From contig CAWIMS010000005.1 of NCBI GenBank assembly GCA_963837285.1, positions 1,612,001 through 1,676,000 of the forward strand: a stretch of DNA of 64,000 bases, written 5' to 3'. Position 1 is the first letter of the stretch. Each line of letters begins with the position of its first letter. Source of the stretch: Planosporangium sp963837285 (GTDB lineage Bacteria; Actinomycetota; Actinomycetes; Mycobacteriales; Micromonosporaceae). Positions 18,384 through 27,132 of the stretch are shown one piece after another. The notes below the pieces were generated by a model that saw nothing but the letters and a program-made list of their open reading frames with translations, ran no database searches and was not told the DNA's origin. Made by a program: the position numbers and the translations under genes.

Positions 18384-19601
18384 TCAGGGTTCGACCTCTT
18401 CGCCGGCCAGGTCGGCGAGCTTGAGCGCCTCGTCGAGGAGGGTCTCGACGATCTGCGACTCGGGGACGGTCTTCACGACCTTACCCTTGACGAAGATCTG
18501 TCCCTTGCCGTTGCCGGAGGCGACCCCGAGGTCGGCGTCGCGGGCCTCGCCCGGCCCGTTGACCACGCAGCCCATGACCGCGACCCGCAGCGGTACCGGG
18601 AAGCCGTCGAACGCGGCGGCCACCTGCTCGGTGAGCGTGTGTACGGCGACCTGGGCGCGGCCGCAGGACGGGCAGGCGACGATGTCGAGGCTGCGCTGGC
18701 GCAGGTTGAGCGCCTCCAGGATGGCGATGCCGGCCTTCACCTGCTCGACCGGTGGGGCGGACAGGGAGACCCGGATGGTGTCGCCGATACCCTCGCCGAG
18801 CAGCGCGCCGAACGCGACGGCGGACTTGACGGTGCCCTGGTAGACCGGGCCGGCCTCGGTGACGCCCAGGTGCAGCGGGTAGTCGCAGCGCTCGGCGAGC
18901 AGGCGGTACGCCTGGATCATGACAACCGGGTCGTTGTGCTTGACCGAGATCTTGATATCGCGGAACCCGTGCTCCTCGAACAGCGAGCACTCCCACAGCG
19001 CCGACTCGACCAGCGCCTCCGGGGTGGCCCTACCGTGCTTGGCCAGCAGCCGCTCGTCCAGCGAGCCGGCGTTGACCCCGATCCGGATCGGGATGCCCGC
19101 ATCCGTTGCGGCGCGGGCGATCTCGCCGACCTTGTCGTCGAAGCGCTTGATGTTGCCCGGGTTGACCCGCACGGCGGCACAGCCGGCCTCGATGGCGGCG
19201 AAGACGTACTTGGGCTGGAAGTGGATGTCGGCGATCACCGGGAGGTGCGACTTCTTCGCGATGACGGGCAGGGCCGCGGCGTCGTCGCCGGTGGGCACCG
19301 CGACCCGGACGATCTGGCAGCCCGCGGCGGTCAGCTCGGCGATCTGTCGCAGGGTCGCATCCACGTCCGCGGTCACCGTGGTCGTCATCGACTGCACGGT
19401 GACCGGCGCGCCACCGCCGACCGGTACGCTGCCGACCAGCACCTGGCGGGTCGGGCGGCGCGGAGCGACGGGCATCGGAGCGACGGGCATCGGGGCGACG
19501 GGCATCGGGGCGACGGGCATCGGGGCGGCGGCCGGCGTGGACAGGGGTACGGCGGTGGACCCGGGTCGCGTGGCGGGCATCGGTAGGGCCGTCAACGTCA
19601 T
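18384..19601 (-). CDS. ispG: 4-hydroxy-3-methylbut-2-enyl diphosphate synthase (IspG/GcpE)
   Basis: A 405-aa Fe-S enzyme of the MEP pathway converting MEcPP to HMBPP. It has the N-terminal TIM-barrel segment (VQSMTTTVTADVDATLRQI, IADIHFQPKYV, RVNPGNIK) and C-terminal [4Fe-4S] ligands in CPSCGR and GCVVNGPGEA. The N-terminus carries an extra tail with four APMPV repeats not expected in the family. The gene is 12 bp after dxs and is the last of a GGPP synthase-dxs-ispG operon. A specialised copy in a biosynthetic cluster, beside an unseen housekeeping copy, is likely. Confidence 0.95.
   Translation of the reverse strand: MTLTALPMPATRPGSTAVPLSTPAAAPMPVAPMPVAPMPVAPMPVAPRRPTRQVLVGSVPVGGGAPVTVQSMTTTVTADVDATLRQIAELTAAGCQIVRVAVPTGDDAAALPVIAKKSHLPVIADIHFQPKYVFAAIEAGCAAVRVNPGNIKRFDDKVGEIARAATDAGIPIRIGVNAGSLDERLLAKHGRATPEALVESALWECSLFEEHGFRDIKISVKHNDPVVMIQAYRLLAERCDYPLHLGVTEAGPVYQGTVKSAVAFGALLGEGIGDTIRVSLSAPPVEQVKAGIAILEALNLRQRSLDIVACPSCGRAQVAVHTLTEQVAAAFDGFPVPLRVAVMGCVVNGPGEARDADLGVASGNGKGQIFVKGKVVKTVPESQIVETLLDEALKLADLAGEEVEP
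19464..19528 (-). repeat. Tandem 15-bp repeat encoding (APMPV)x4 in ispG
   Basis: Four 15-bp units (GCGACGGGCATCGGR on the plus strand) in direct succession encode four Ala-Pro-Met-Pro-Val repeats between the start and the catalytic domain of IspG. The repeat number could vary by slippage without breaking the frame. Confidence 0.9.
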
Positions 19602-19613
19602 GGCCGGAACTCC

Positions 19614-21440
19614 TTACGCGGCAACGGGTAGCGCGAACGGGGACCGCTGGGGTACCGGCGGGAACAGGCGCGCCACCGTGCTCGCGATGCCGGCGGCGTC
19701 CAGCCCGTGGGCGCGCAGGATGTCCTCGCGCCGGGCGGCAGCGAGGAACTCCCGGGGCAGCCCGAGCGCGCGGACCGGGGTGCCGACGCCGCGGTCCGCC
19801 AGCGCCTGCGCCAGGTGGGCGCCGAAGCCGCCGGCCCGGCTGTGGTCCTCCACGGTGACCACCATGCGGTGGGCGCGGGCGAGGTCGTACAGCGCCGGGG
19901 GGATCGGGCAGATCCAGCCGGGGTCGACGACGGTGACGCCGATGCCGCGGGCTTCGAGCACGGCGGCCGCGTCGACGGCGGTACCGGCCAGTGGGCCGAC
20001 CCCGACCAGGAGTACGTCGGGCCGGGCGCCACGGTGCAGCAGGTCGACTCCGTCCTGGTGCGCGAGCGCCGGTACGGGCGGCCCGGCCGGCGCCTTGGGG
20101 AACCGGACCAGCGTGGGGCCGTCCTGCGTGTCGACCGCCTCGGCCAGCAGCTCGCGCAGGGTCTGCGGGTCCCGGGGAGCCGCGACGCGCAGCCCCGGAA
20201 CCGCCTGGGCCAGCGAAAGGTCCCACACGCCGTGGTGGCTCGGGCCGTCCTCGCCGGTGACCCCGGCCCGGTCGAGCACCACAGTGACCGGCAGCCGGTG
20301 CAGCGCGAGGTCCATGAGGATCTGGTCGAAGGCCCGGTTGGCGAACGTCGCGTACAGCGCGAGGACCGGGTGCAGGCCGCCGAGGGCCAGGCCGGCGGCG
20401 CAGGCCACGGCGTGCTGTTCGGCGATGCCCACGTCGAAGGTGCGCTCCGGGAACCGGGTCGCGAACTCGTGCAGCCCGACCGGGCGCAGCATCGCCGCGG
20501 TCAGGCACACCACGTCCGGGCGGCGCTCGCCGATGGCGGCGATCTCCGTGCCGAACACCGACGTCCAGGTGGGTACGCCGGGCTTGGCGGGCGCGCCGGT
20601 GGTCGGGTCGAGGACACCGATGCTGTGCATCCGCTCGGCGTCGTCGGCCTCGGCCGGGGCCCAGCCGTTGCCTTTGCGGGTGATGCAGTGCACCACCACC
20701 GGGCGGCCCAGCCGGGCGGCCGCGCGCAGCGCCTGCTCCACCGCGGCGACGTCGTGGCCGTCGACCGGACCGAGATAGGCCAGCCCGAGCGTGCGGAAGA
20801 GGTTGGCGGGGGTACGGGCGAACGCCTCCAGCCGGACGTCGGGCGGGCGGTTGCGGCGCTGGTCGGTCAGGTGCGCGGCCAGCCCGCCGATCGTCGGGTC
20901 GTAGGAGCGGCCGTTGTCGTTGAGCACGATGATGACCGGGCGCTGCGGGGCGCCGCCGATGTTGTTCAGCGCCTCCCAGCACATGCCGCCGGTCAGCGCC
21001 CCGTCGCCGACGACCGCTACGACCTTGCGGTCGCGCTCCCCGCGCAGGGCCAGCGCCCGGGCCAGCCCGTCGGCGTAGGACATCGCGGTGGAGGCGTGCG
21101 AGTTCTCGGTCAGGTCGTGCCCGGACTCCTTCCGCGACGGGTACCCGGACAGCCCGCCGGACTGGCGCAGCCGGTCGAACCCGGCCCGCCGCCCGGTCAG
21201 AATCTTGTGCACGTACGCCTGGTGGCCGGTGTCGAAGACCAGGGCGTCCTTCGGCGAGTCGAAGACCCGGTGCAGCGCGATGGTCAGCTCCACCACGCCG
21301 AGGTTCGAGCCCAGGTGGCCGCCGGTACGGGTCACGGTCGAGACGAGGAACTGGCGGATCTCGGTCGCCAGCGTGTCCAGCTGGTCCGGGGTCAGCTCAC
21401 GGAGCCGGGCGGGGTCGGACACGGTCGACAGGACAGTCAT
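19614..21440 (-). CDS. dxs: 1-deoxy-D-xylulose-5-phosphate synthase
   Basis: A 608-aa thiamine-diphosphate enzyme joining pyruvate and glyceraldehyde-3-phosphate, the first committed MEP step. Family marks are TGGHLGSNLGVVELTIALH near the N-terminus, FDTGHQAYVHKILTGR, the ThDP motif GDGALTGGMCWEALNNIG and the pyrimidine-binding FDVGIAEQHAV with GEDGPSHHG. The length is slightly short of the usual 620-640. It begins 15 bp after GGPP synthase and is followed 12 bp later by ispG, so the three are co-transcribed. Dxs is rate-limiting, so this copy should raise precursor supply. Confidence 0.96.
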   Translation of the reverse strand: MTVLSTVSDPARLRELTPDQLDTLATEIRQFLVSTVTRTGGHLGSNLGVVELTIALHRVFDSPKDALVFDTGHQAYVHKILTGRRAGFDRLRQSGGLSGYPSRKESGHDLTENSHASTAMSYADGLARALALRGERDRKVVAVVGDGALTGGMCWEALNNIGGAPQRPVIIVLNDNGRSYDPTIGGLAAHLTDQRRNRPPDVRLEAFARTPANLFRTLGLAYLGPVDGHDVAAVEQALRAAARLGRPVVVHCITRKGNGWAPAEADDAERMHSIGVLDPTTGAPAKPGVPTWTSVFGTEIAAIGERRPDVVCLTAAMLRPVGLHEFATRFPERTFDVGIAEQHAVACAAGLALGGLHPVLALYATFANRAFDQILMDLALHRLPVTVVLDRAGVTGEDGPSHHGVWDLSLAQAVPGLRVAAPRDPQTLRELLAEAVDTQDGPTLVRFPKAPAGPPVPALAHQDGVDLLHRGARPDVLLVGVGPLAGTAVDAAAVLEARGIGVTVVDPGWICPIPPALYDLARAHRMVVTVEDHSRAGGFGAHLAQALADRGVGTPVRALGLPREFLAAARREDILRAHGLDAAGIASTVARLFPPVPQRSPFALPVAA

Positions 21441-21455
21441 GGTCGGGTACCCCGC

Positions 21456-22508
21456 TCAGTGGTCTCGCCGCGTCACGAGCGCGGCGAGCGCGAGTAGTGC
21501 CGTACGCGTGTCCGCACCGGGCTCGGCGAGCTCCAGCCAGTGCTTGGCACGCCTGACGTTGCGGTCGGCCTCGACCTGTGCCCAGGCCCGGCCGCCGGCC
21601 CGCTCGACCAGTTCCGCGACCGTCGCCAGGCCGTGCTCGTCCAGCGGCTGTCCACCCAGGTACCGGTCGCGCAGGCGCTGTGCGGCCGCGCCGCCGCCGT
21701 GCAGCGCCGCCACCACCGGCAGGCTCTTCTTGCGCGTCCGCAGGTCCGCCCGCACCGGCTTGCCGGTCACCGCCGGGTCGCCCCAGATCCCGAGCAGGTC
21801 GTCGACCAGCTGGAAGGCGACGCCCAGGTGCCAGCCGAAGCGGCGCATGGCGTCGACCTGCTCGGGGGTACCACCACCGTGCCCGGCGCCCAGCTCGCAC
21901 GCGCAGGCCAGCAGTGCCGCGGTCTTCCCACCGGCCATCGCCAGGCACTCCTTGAGCGTGACGTCCTCGCGGCGCTCGAAGGAGAGGTCCAGGCTCTGGC
22001 CGTCGATCAGGTTCTGCACGGCGGTGCCGAGCGTGGCCACCGAATCCGGCGACCCGGCCAGCACCTGCATCGCGAGCACCAGCAGCACGTCACCGGCCAG
22101 GATGGCCGTCGAGGAACCGAACAGCGACCACACGGTCCGCCGGTGCCGGCGCACCGTGTCGCCGTCCATCAGGTCGTCGTGCACCAGCGAGAAGTTGTGG
22201 ACCAGCTCGATGGCCACCGCGGCGTCGACGGCCCGCTCGGGCGCCGCGCCAACCGCCTGCGCGCTCAGCAGGGTCAGCGCCGGCCGCAGCAGCTTTCCGG
22301 GGGTACCGGTGGCGGGCCGCCCCGACTCGTCGTACCAGCCGAAGTGGTAGCCGGCCACCTCCCGCATCGACCCGGGCAGCCGGTCGACCGTGGCCCGCAG
22401 GCTCGGCAGCACCAGGTCCTGAACCTGCGTGAAGACGCGGCCCAAACTGGCCGGGCCGGGAGCCTGGTCGTCGCTTACCCGTCCGGGCTCGACAAGGGAG
22501 ATAGTCAT
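21456..22508 (-). CDS. Polyprenyl diphosphate synthase, probably GGPP synthase
   Basis: A 350-aa trans-prenyltransferase. The first Asp-rich motif is in LVHDDLMDGD and the second in FQLVDDLLGIWGD; KLLRPALTLLSAQAVG is the IPP-binding region. The chain length is inferred: the motif spacing and the surrounding diterpenoid-like cluster suggest GGPP (C20). ATG 22508 is used; the frame is open further upstream but without family sequence. It is the first gene of the minus-strand operon with dxs and ispG and is divergent from ispH. The absence of a squalene/phytoene synthase nearby argues against carotenoid or hopanoid use. Confidence 0.92.
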   Translation of the reverse strand: MTISLVEPGRVSDDQAPGPASLGRVFTQVQDLVLPSLRATVDRLPGSMREVAGYHFGWYDESGRPATGTPGKLLRPALTLLSAQAVGAAPERAVDAAVAIELVHNFSLVHDDLMDGDTVRRHRRTVWSLFGSSTAILAGDVLLVLAMQVLAGSPDSVATLGTAVQNLIDGQSLDLSFERREDVTLKECLAMAGGKTAALLACACELGAGHGGGTPEQVDAMRRFGWHLGVAFQLVDDLLGIWGDPAVTGKPVRADLRTRKKSLPVVAALHGGGAAAQRLRDRYLGGQPLDEHGLATVAELVERAGGRAWAQVEADRNVRRAKHWLELAEPGADTRTALLALAALVTRRDH

Positions 22509-22859
22509 GCGATGACTCCTGGTCCATGACGTGTGCTGCGGATACCGACGATTGATACGCCGATCCCGGGTCCGGCAGCAGTGGTCCGGCCGATCGGCAA
22601 GCCGGCGGGTGTACATCGTGCGACGAGCGGCCGATACCACCCGGCCGACGGACGCAAATGGCTCCTCGTAGGGCGTTCTGGCAGGTCAGCGTCGGTCGGT
22701 CGGCGGGGCCGGGCCCGTTCGCCGCGCCCGGGGTACCGCCCATCGACCGGGCCTGACCAGCGGCCGACAACTGCGTGCGCAGGCCTTCCGATCGCCAACG
22801 GCGCGGTGGTCGGATGGCCTTCACGTGAACCGTCTGACGTCGAGCGAGATGAGGTATCG
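22509..22859. promoter_or_regulatory. Divergent promoter region between GGPP synthase and ispH
   Basis: This 351-bp non-coding interval separates the minus-strand isoprenoid operon from plus-strand ispH and the P450 genes, so it should hold both promoters and be the main control point of the cluster. A direct sigma-70-like pair is not obvious. ispH has a GAGG ribosome site about seven bases before its ATG. Confidence 0.6.
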
Positions 22860-23861
22860 ATGGGAGACGTTCTCGCCGAGAACCTTGGAGCGGCCGGACA
22901 GCACCCCCGCCGGGTCCTGCTGGCCGCCCCGCGCGGCTTCTGTGCCGGCGTCGAGCGGGCGGTGGACACCGTCGAGCGGGCCCTGGAGGTCTACCGGCGG
23001 CCGGTGTACGTGCGCAAGCAGATCGTCCACAACGCCCACGTGGTACGCGAGCTGCAACGGCGGGGCGCGGTCTTCGTGGAGGAGACCGACGAGGTACCCG
23101 CGGACGCGGTGGTCGTCTTCTCCGCGCACGGGGTGGCACCGGCGGTCCGCCAGCAGGCCCGCCGGCAGGGGCTGCGGGCCATCGACGCGACCTGCCCCCT
23201 GGTCACCAAGGTGCACAACGAGGCCGTCCGGTTCGCCGGTGCCGACTACGACATCGTCCTCATCGGCCACGCCGGGCACGAGGAGGTCGTCGGTACGGCG
23301 GGCGAGGCGCCCGACCACGTCCACGTCGTGGACGGGCCGGACGACGTCGACCGGCTCGTGGTCCGCGACCCGGCCAAGGTCGCCTGGCTCTCCCAAACCA
23401 CCCTCTCCGTCGACGAGGTGACCGCGATGGTCGCCCTGCTACGCAAGCGTTTCCCGTTACTCCAGGATCCGCCGAGCGACGACATCTGCTACGCGACGCA
23501 GAACCGCCAGTCGGCGGTGAAGGCGATCGCCGGCGAGTCCGACCTGGTGCTCGTGGTCGGCTCGGTCAACTCCTCCAACTCGGTCCGGCTCGTCGAGGTC
23601 GCCCGCGAGGCGGGCGCGCCGGCGGCGTACCTGGTCGACTCCGCCGACGAGATCCGGCCGCAGTGGCTCGCCGGTACGGCCACCGTGGGCGTGACCAGCG
23701 GTGCGTCCGTGCCGGAGGTACTGGTCCGTGGGGTCCTCGCCTGGCTCGCCGGGCACGGGTACGCCGACGTCACCGAGGTGACCACCGCGCGCGAGAGCTA
23801 CGTGTTCGCGCTACCCGTCGAACTACGCCGAGATACCGCAGCACCCGTCGCGAAAGGCTAG
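22860..23861 (+). CDS. ispH: 4-hydroxy-3-methylbut-2-enyl diphosphate reductase
   Basis: A 333-aa Fe-S reductase making IPP and DMAPP in the last MEP step. The three cluster cysteines are in APRGFCAGVERAV, DATCPLV and DDICYATQNRQ. The substrate-binding HNAHVV, SAHGVAP and the SSN-type loop GSVNSSNSVRL are all present. The ATG at 22860 follows GATGAGG. It heads the plus-strand half of the cluster; the 29-aa peptide and P450 follow within about 80 bp, so one transcript is likely. With dxs and ispG this gives dedicated supply of C5 units. Confidence 0.96.
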   Translation: MGDVLAENLGAAGQHPRRVLLAAPRGFCAGVERAVDTVERALEVYRRPVYVRKQIVHNAHVVRELQRRGAVFVEETDEVPADAVVVFSAHGVAPAVRQQARRQGLRAIDATCPLVTKVHNEAVRFAGADYDIVLIGHAGHEEVVGTAGEAPDHVHVVDGPDDVDRLVVRDPAKVAWLSQTTLSVDEVTAMVALLRKRFPLLQDPPSDDICYATQNRQSAVKAIAGESDLVLVVGSVNSSNSVRLVEVAREAGAPAAYLVDSADEIRPQWLAGTATVGVTSGASVPEVLVRGVLAWLAGHGYADVTEVTTARESYVFALPVELRRDTAAPVAKG

Positions 23862-23942
23862 GCATGCCCCCGCATCCAGCGGTCGTACGACCCTCGGCGG
23901 TCCAGCCACGCACCTCTCTTTCCCCTCAAGGAGGAACCCGAA

Positions 23943-24032
23943 ATGAAGCACACCTCCCGCACCGAGATGATCGCCTCGATCGAGCAGGTTCTGGACGGCC
24001 GCGCACCCGAGATTCAGGACGAGCGGGAATGA
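23943..24032 (+). CDS. 29-aa peptide ORF coupled to P450
   Basis: A very small ORF behind a strong ribosome site (AAGGAGG, eight bases before ATG). It encodes MKHTSRTEMIASIEQVLDG and RAPEIQDERE. Its TGA overlaps the ATG of the P450 gene as ATGA, so at the least it acts as a translational coupler. The sequence is amphipathic and acidic at the C-terminus, with no signal peptide and no known family. It could be a functional small protein (for example a P450 or cyclase partner), or only a leader ORF. Confidence 0.6.
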   Translation: MKHTSRTEMIASIEQVLDGRAPEIQDERE

Positions 24033-25354
24033 CAGCCGTCGTCGCGCCCGGCACCCTGCCGCTGATCGGTCATCTGGTGCCGTTGGTGCACAACAGGTTG
24101 GAGTTCCTGAGAGGACTGCCCGCGCACGGGGATCTCGTGCGGGTCCGCGTCGGTCCCTGGCAGGCACTGGTCGTCACCAGTGCCGAATTGACCCACCAGG
24201 TGCTGCGAGACGACCGCACGTTCGACAAGGGCGGCTACCTGTACGACCGCATTCGGGAGACCGGGGGCAACGGACTCGTCAGCTGCGCCCATCGTGACCA
24301 CCGAAGGCAGCGTCGCCTGGTGCAGCCGTCCTTTCACCGCGACCGGCTGCCCGGGTACCTGCAGGTAATGAGCAAGCAGATCGACGAGGTGCTGGGGCAC
24401 TGGCGGGACGGCCGGGCCGTGGACGTCCACGCCGACCTGCAGACCGTCACCGCTCGCACGATGCTGCCCAGCGGCCTGCCCTCCTCGGTCATGGCCCAGA
24501 TGATCAAGGACATGAACGTCGTGCTGGCGGGTGTGGTGTGGCGTTCGATCCTCCCCCGGAGGCTGGACAAGGTCCCACTACCGGCCAACCGGAGGTATCA
24601 CCGAGCACAGGAACGGCTCAGGCGCATCGTCGCCGAAGTCATCGCCGACTATCGTTCGAGCGACACCGACCACGCCGACCTGTTGTCCGGCCTGCTCGCC
24701 TCCTGCGACCCGGACGACGGTACGCCGGGCCTGTCCAACGCCGAAATCCACGACCAGGTGCTCACCTTCCTCTTGGCCGGCACGGAAACCACGGCGAACG
24801 TGGTCAGCTGGGCCCTGCACCTGGTGGCACGGCATCCTGACATCGAACGACGACTGCGCACCGAAGCGACCGGTGTCGCAGGCACCACACTGGACGATCT
24901 GTCGCGGCTCACTCTGGCGCGCAACGTCATCCTGGAGACGATGCGGTTGTTCCCCCCGGTTCCCCTACTTACCCGTATCACAACGAAGGACACGCGGCTC
25001 GGCGGGCATTTCCTCCCGGCCGGTACCACCGTGGTCTACAGCCCTTACGTGGTTCAACACCAGGGTGAGCACTTCGCGGACCCCGAAGACTTCCGACCCG
25101 ACCGGTGGGACGACGATGGGGAGTCGCTGCGACCGCCGCGCGGGGCGCTGTTCGCTTTCGGTGGTGGCGCGCGCCGGTGCGTCGGGGATACCTTCGGGCT
25201 TGTCGAAGCCACGTTGATGCTGTCGACCATCACACATCGGTGGTCGATGCGGTCGCTGCCGGGTTCGCGGGTACGTCCCGCGCAGAGTCTGGTGCTCAGT
25301 CCCCGGGCCCTGCGCATGCGTCCGCAAGCCGCGACCGTGGGAGCATGCTCGTGA
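24029..25354 (+). CDS. Cytochrome P450, pentalenene-oxygenase-like
   Basis: A 441-aa class I bacterial P450. The I-helix oxygen-activation motif is LLAGTETTANVVSW (about 258), the K-helix ExxR is ETMR (about 311) and the heme loop is FGGGARRCVG, with the Cys ligand near residue 384. The short proline-rich N-terminus (VVAPGTLPLIGHLVPL) and overall pattern resemble terpene-oxidising CYPs such as PtlI. It is translationally coupled to the preceding 29-aa ORF and overlaps the next gene. It probably hydroxylates or further oxidises the cluster's terpenoid; the substrate is inferred. Confidence 0.93.
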   Translation: MTAVVAPGTLPLIGHLVPLVHNRLEFLRGLPAHGDLVRVRVGPWQALVVTSAELTHQVLRDDRTFDKGGYLYDRIRETGGNGLVSCAHRDHRRQRRLVQPSFHRDRLPGYLQVMSKQIDEVLGHWRDGRAVDVHADLQTVTARTMLPSGLPSSVMAQMIKDMNVVLAGVVWRSILPRRLDKVPLPANRRYHRAQERLRRIVAEVIADYRSSDTDHADLLSGLLASCDPDDGTPGLSNAEIHDQVLTFLLAGTETTANVVSWALHLVARHPDIERRLRTEATGVAGTTLDDLSRLTLARNVILETMRLFPPVPLLTRITTKDTRLGGHFLPAGTTVVYSPYVVQHQGEHFADPEDFRPDRWDDDGESLRPPRGALFAFGGGARRCVGDTFGLVEATLMLSTITHRWSMRSLPGSRVRPAQSLVLSPRALRMRPQAATVGACS

Positions 25355-26616
25355 CTCGCGCCGAGCCTCGGGACAACTGGTTCTACCCGAGTGACATCGA
25401 GGCCGACCTGAAGGGCGCCGACCTTCCCGAGGACGTCGTCGCCGAGACCTTGGCCTGCGCATGGGAGTACACCCGATGCGTGATACCCGAGTTCATCAAC
25501 TGGGATCGGTACATCGCCTTCACCCGAATCATCGTGATCGGAATCATCGCAGAGTTCCGCGGCGGTCTGGTGGACGTGGCCGCCGGCGACAACCTGTTGG
25601 GCTACGACCTGGACGAACTGCTCGACACCGTGTTCGCGGGCACTCCCGGACACGAGGAGATGGCCCGCGAATACCGCACCTTCCTACTCATCACCGCGGA
25701 CAAATCGAGTGAGCGACGCAACTCGGAACTGTTCCGCCGGTACGTGAACGCGCTTACCCGGTCCCCAAAGGACTGGTTCCGCCTCCGCGACAGCGACGCT
25801 CTCGCACGGTTCACGATAGCCGCCGCCATGGCGTGCAACGACATCACCGAAACATGGTTCAGTGAGGAGGAGTTCCAGATCCTCACTGAGCTCGGCGATA
25901 CCCTCTACGACGCGGTCGCGTACTACAAACACCGCGCAGAGGGGGAGACCAACAGCACGTTCGCCTACGTCGGTCACGAACTGCGCGCCGAGTCCTATCG
26001 GCGCTGCCGGGAAGTCCTCTGGGCGTTGGACGCGGCATGGGCACGCGCCCCCGCGCACCGGGCCACCATCAATTTCCTGCGATATTTCGGCGGGCCGATC
26101 CACATGATGATGCGGCGGTATCGGTTCACCGAGGAGGACCTGACGATCGGGAGGCCCGAGACCGAGCACGTGGTGGCCCAGACCCGCCAGAACGTCAAAC
26201 TCTGGCATCGTGTCGACGTGACCGAGAAGAGCACCCACAGTGTCCGCTACGCGAACGTGGTCGCCCGCAGCGAAAAACTGATGTTTCCCGGCTTGGTCGA
26301 CATGCTGGAGAGCGCCGCCGACGCGCACTGCGACCGCTGCCGCCACCGCCTCTTGTACGGCGCCGAAACGTTCGGCCGGTTCGGCGGCGTCGAACTCTGC
26401 GACAACTGCCGAGCGGACTGGGGTATCTATTTGCGAACCTTCCCGGCCCGCGCGGCGGAGGTCTTCCCGCTCGTTGGCGTAGAGCGAGCCCCCAGCATGT
26501 GTGGCAAGCCGTCCGTCCTGCGAGCTCAACTCGGAACGCGGATCGGCGAACAACCGGCCCGGTATGAAGATGCTCCTACCACAGATCAACTTCGCCCGAG
26601 GTCCCGCGCCCTATGA
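25345..26616 (+). CDS. 423-aa helical protein with C-terminal CxxC zinc finger, terpenoid-cluster orphan
   Basis: I do not recognise the family. Residues 1-about 310 look all-helical and rich in Trp, Arg and acidic residues. Acidic motifs include DLDELLD (88-94), NDITETWFSEEE (165-176) and DTLYDAVAYYKHRAEGE (185-201). A C-terminal finger follows with CDRC (329-332) and CDNC (352-355). The start is ATG 25345 inside the P450 gene's end; GTG 25351 is the alternative. In a cluster supplying GGPP and a P450 but no canonical cyclase, this is the best candidate cyclase or prenyltransferase. The acidic motifs only loosely resemble DDxxD and NSE of class I terpene synthases and their spacing is unusual. 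A zinc finger would be odd in a terpene synthase. Confidence 0.75.
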   Translation: MLVTRAEPRDNWFYPSDIEADLKGADLPEDVVAETLACAWEYTRCVIPEFINWDRYIAFTRIIVIGIIAEFRGGLVDVAAGDNLLGYDLDELLDTVFAGTPGHEEMAREYRTFLLITADKSSERRNSELFRRYVNALTRSPKDWFRLRDSDALARFTIAAAMACNDITETWFSEEEFQILTELGDTLYDAVAYYKHRAEGETNSTFAYVGHELRAESYRRCREVLWALDAAWARAPAHRATINFLRYFGGPIHMMMRRYRFTEEDLTIGRPETEHVVAQTRQNVKLWHRVDVTEKSTHSVRYANVVARSEKLMFPGLVDMLESAADAHCDRCRHRLLYGAETFGRFGGVELCDNCRADWGIYLRTFPARAAEVFPLVGVERAPSMCGKPSVLRAQLGTRIGEQPARYEDAPTTDQLRPRSRAL

Positions 26617-27132
26617 GTGTCACATGAACCTGGATGCCAGCCGCGTCCGGCAACTGGCCGTCGACAACCAGATCAGCACCTCCTGCGCCTACGACTGGAG
26701 TGATAACCCAACCGGGTCTGGAGTAGGACTTCACCCACTGGACTCGCGCGGGCGTGGCCTCGATCGCCATCCTGAACGCCGTGTCGCGAGTGGATCGGCA
26801 AGCTGACCTTCCCCGCCGAAGGGCTACTCGAGTTGGCCAACGCCACGCTTGCCAGCGAGGCCCTGGACCGAAGTTACGTGATCTTGAGAAGAGGAACCAC
26901 CGTGGACGGGGCGCCCGCCGACCGGCGCACCGGGGGCGGGCGGCCCGTGTCCGCGCACAAATGCGTCGCCGCCTGCCGCGGGGGGCCGATCCGGTCGGCC
27001 TCGCGTTGGCGGCGGCGCGGTTCGCGGGCAGCAGGTTCTTCGGCGGGCGCTGCGGCAGTGGTCCGGAGACGTCGACCGCCACGACGATGTCGGCGCCCAA
27101 CTGGGGAACGCGGCGCGCCGGGGTAGCCGCGT
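26617..27132. other. Decayed region with a patatin-like fragment
   Basis: Mostly without genes. On the minus strand at about 27020-27128 the frame reads RVPQLGADIVVAVDVSGPLP, which matches the patatin/RssA phospholipase core (GADxVIAVDVSG). The nucleophile GxSxG region is missing, so it is a remnant. The rest shows no recognisable coding sequence. Confidence 0.5.

Noticed and set aside
18324..21497. Long plus-strand open frames opposite ispG and dxs
   Set aside because: Antisense shadows of clear, motif-bearing genes in high-GC DNA.
25606..25881. Canonical class I terpene synthase motifs in the 423-aa protein
   Set aside because: DLDELLD and NDITETWFSEEE lie only about 75 residues apart and the second lacks Ser/Thr and Glu in the right positions, so I did not call it a terpene synthase.
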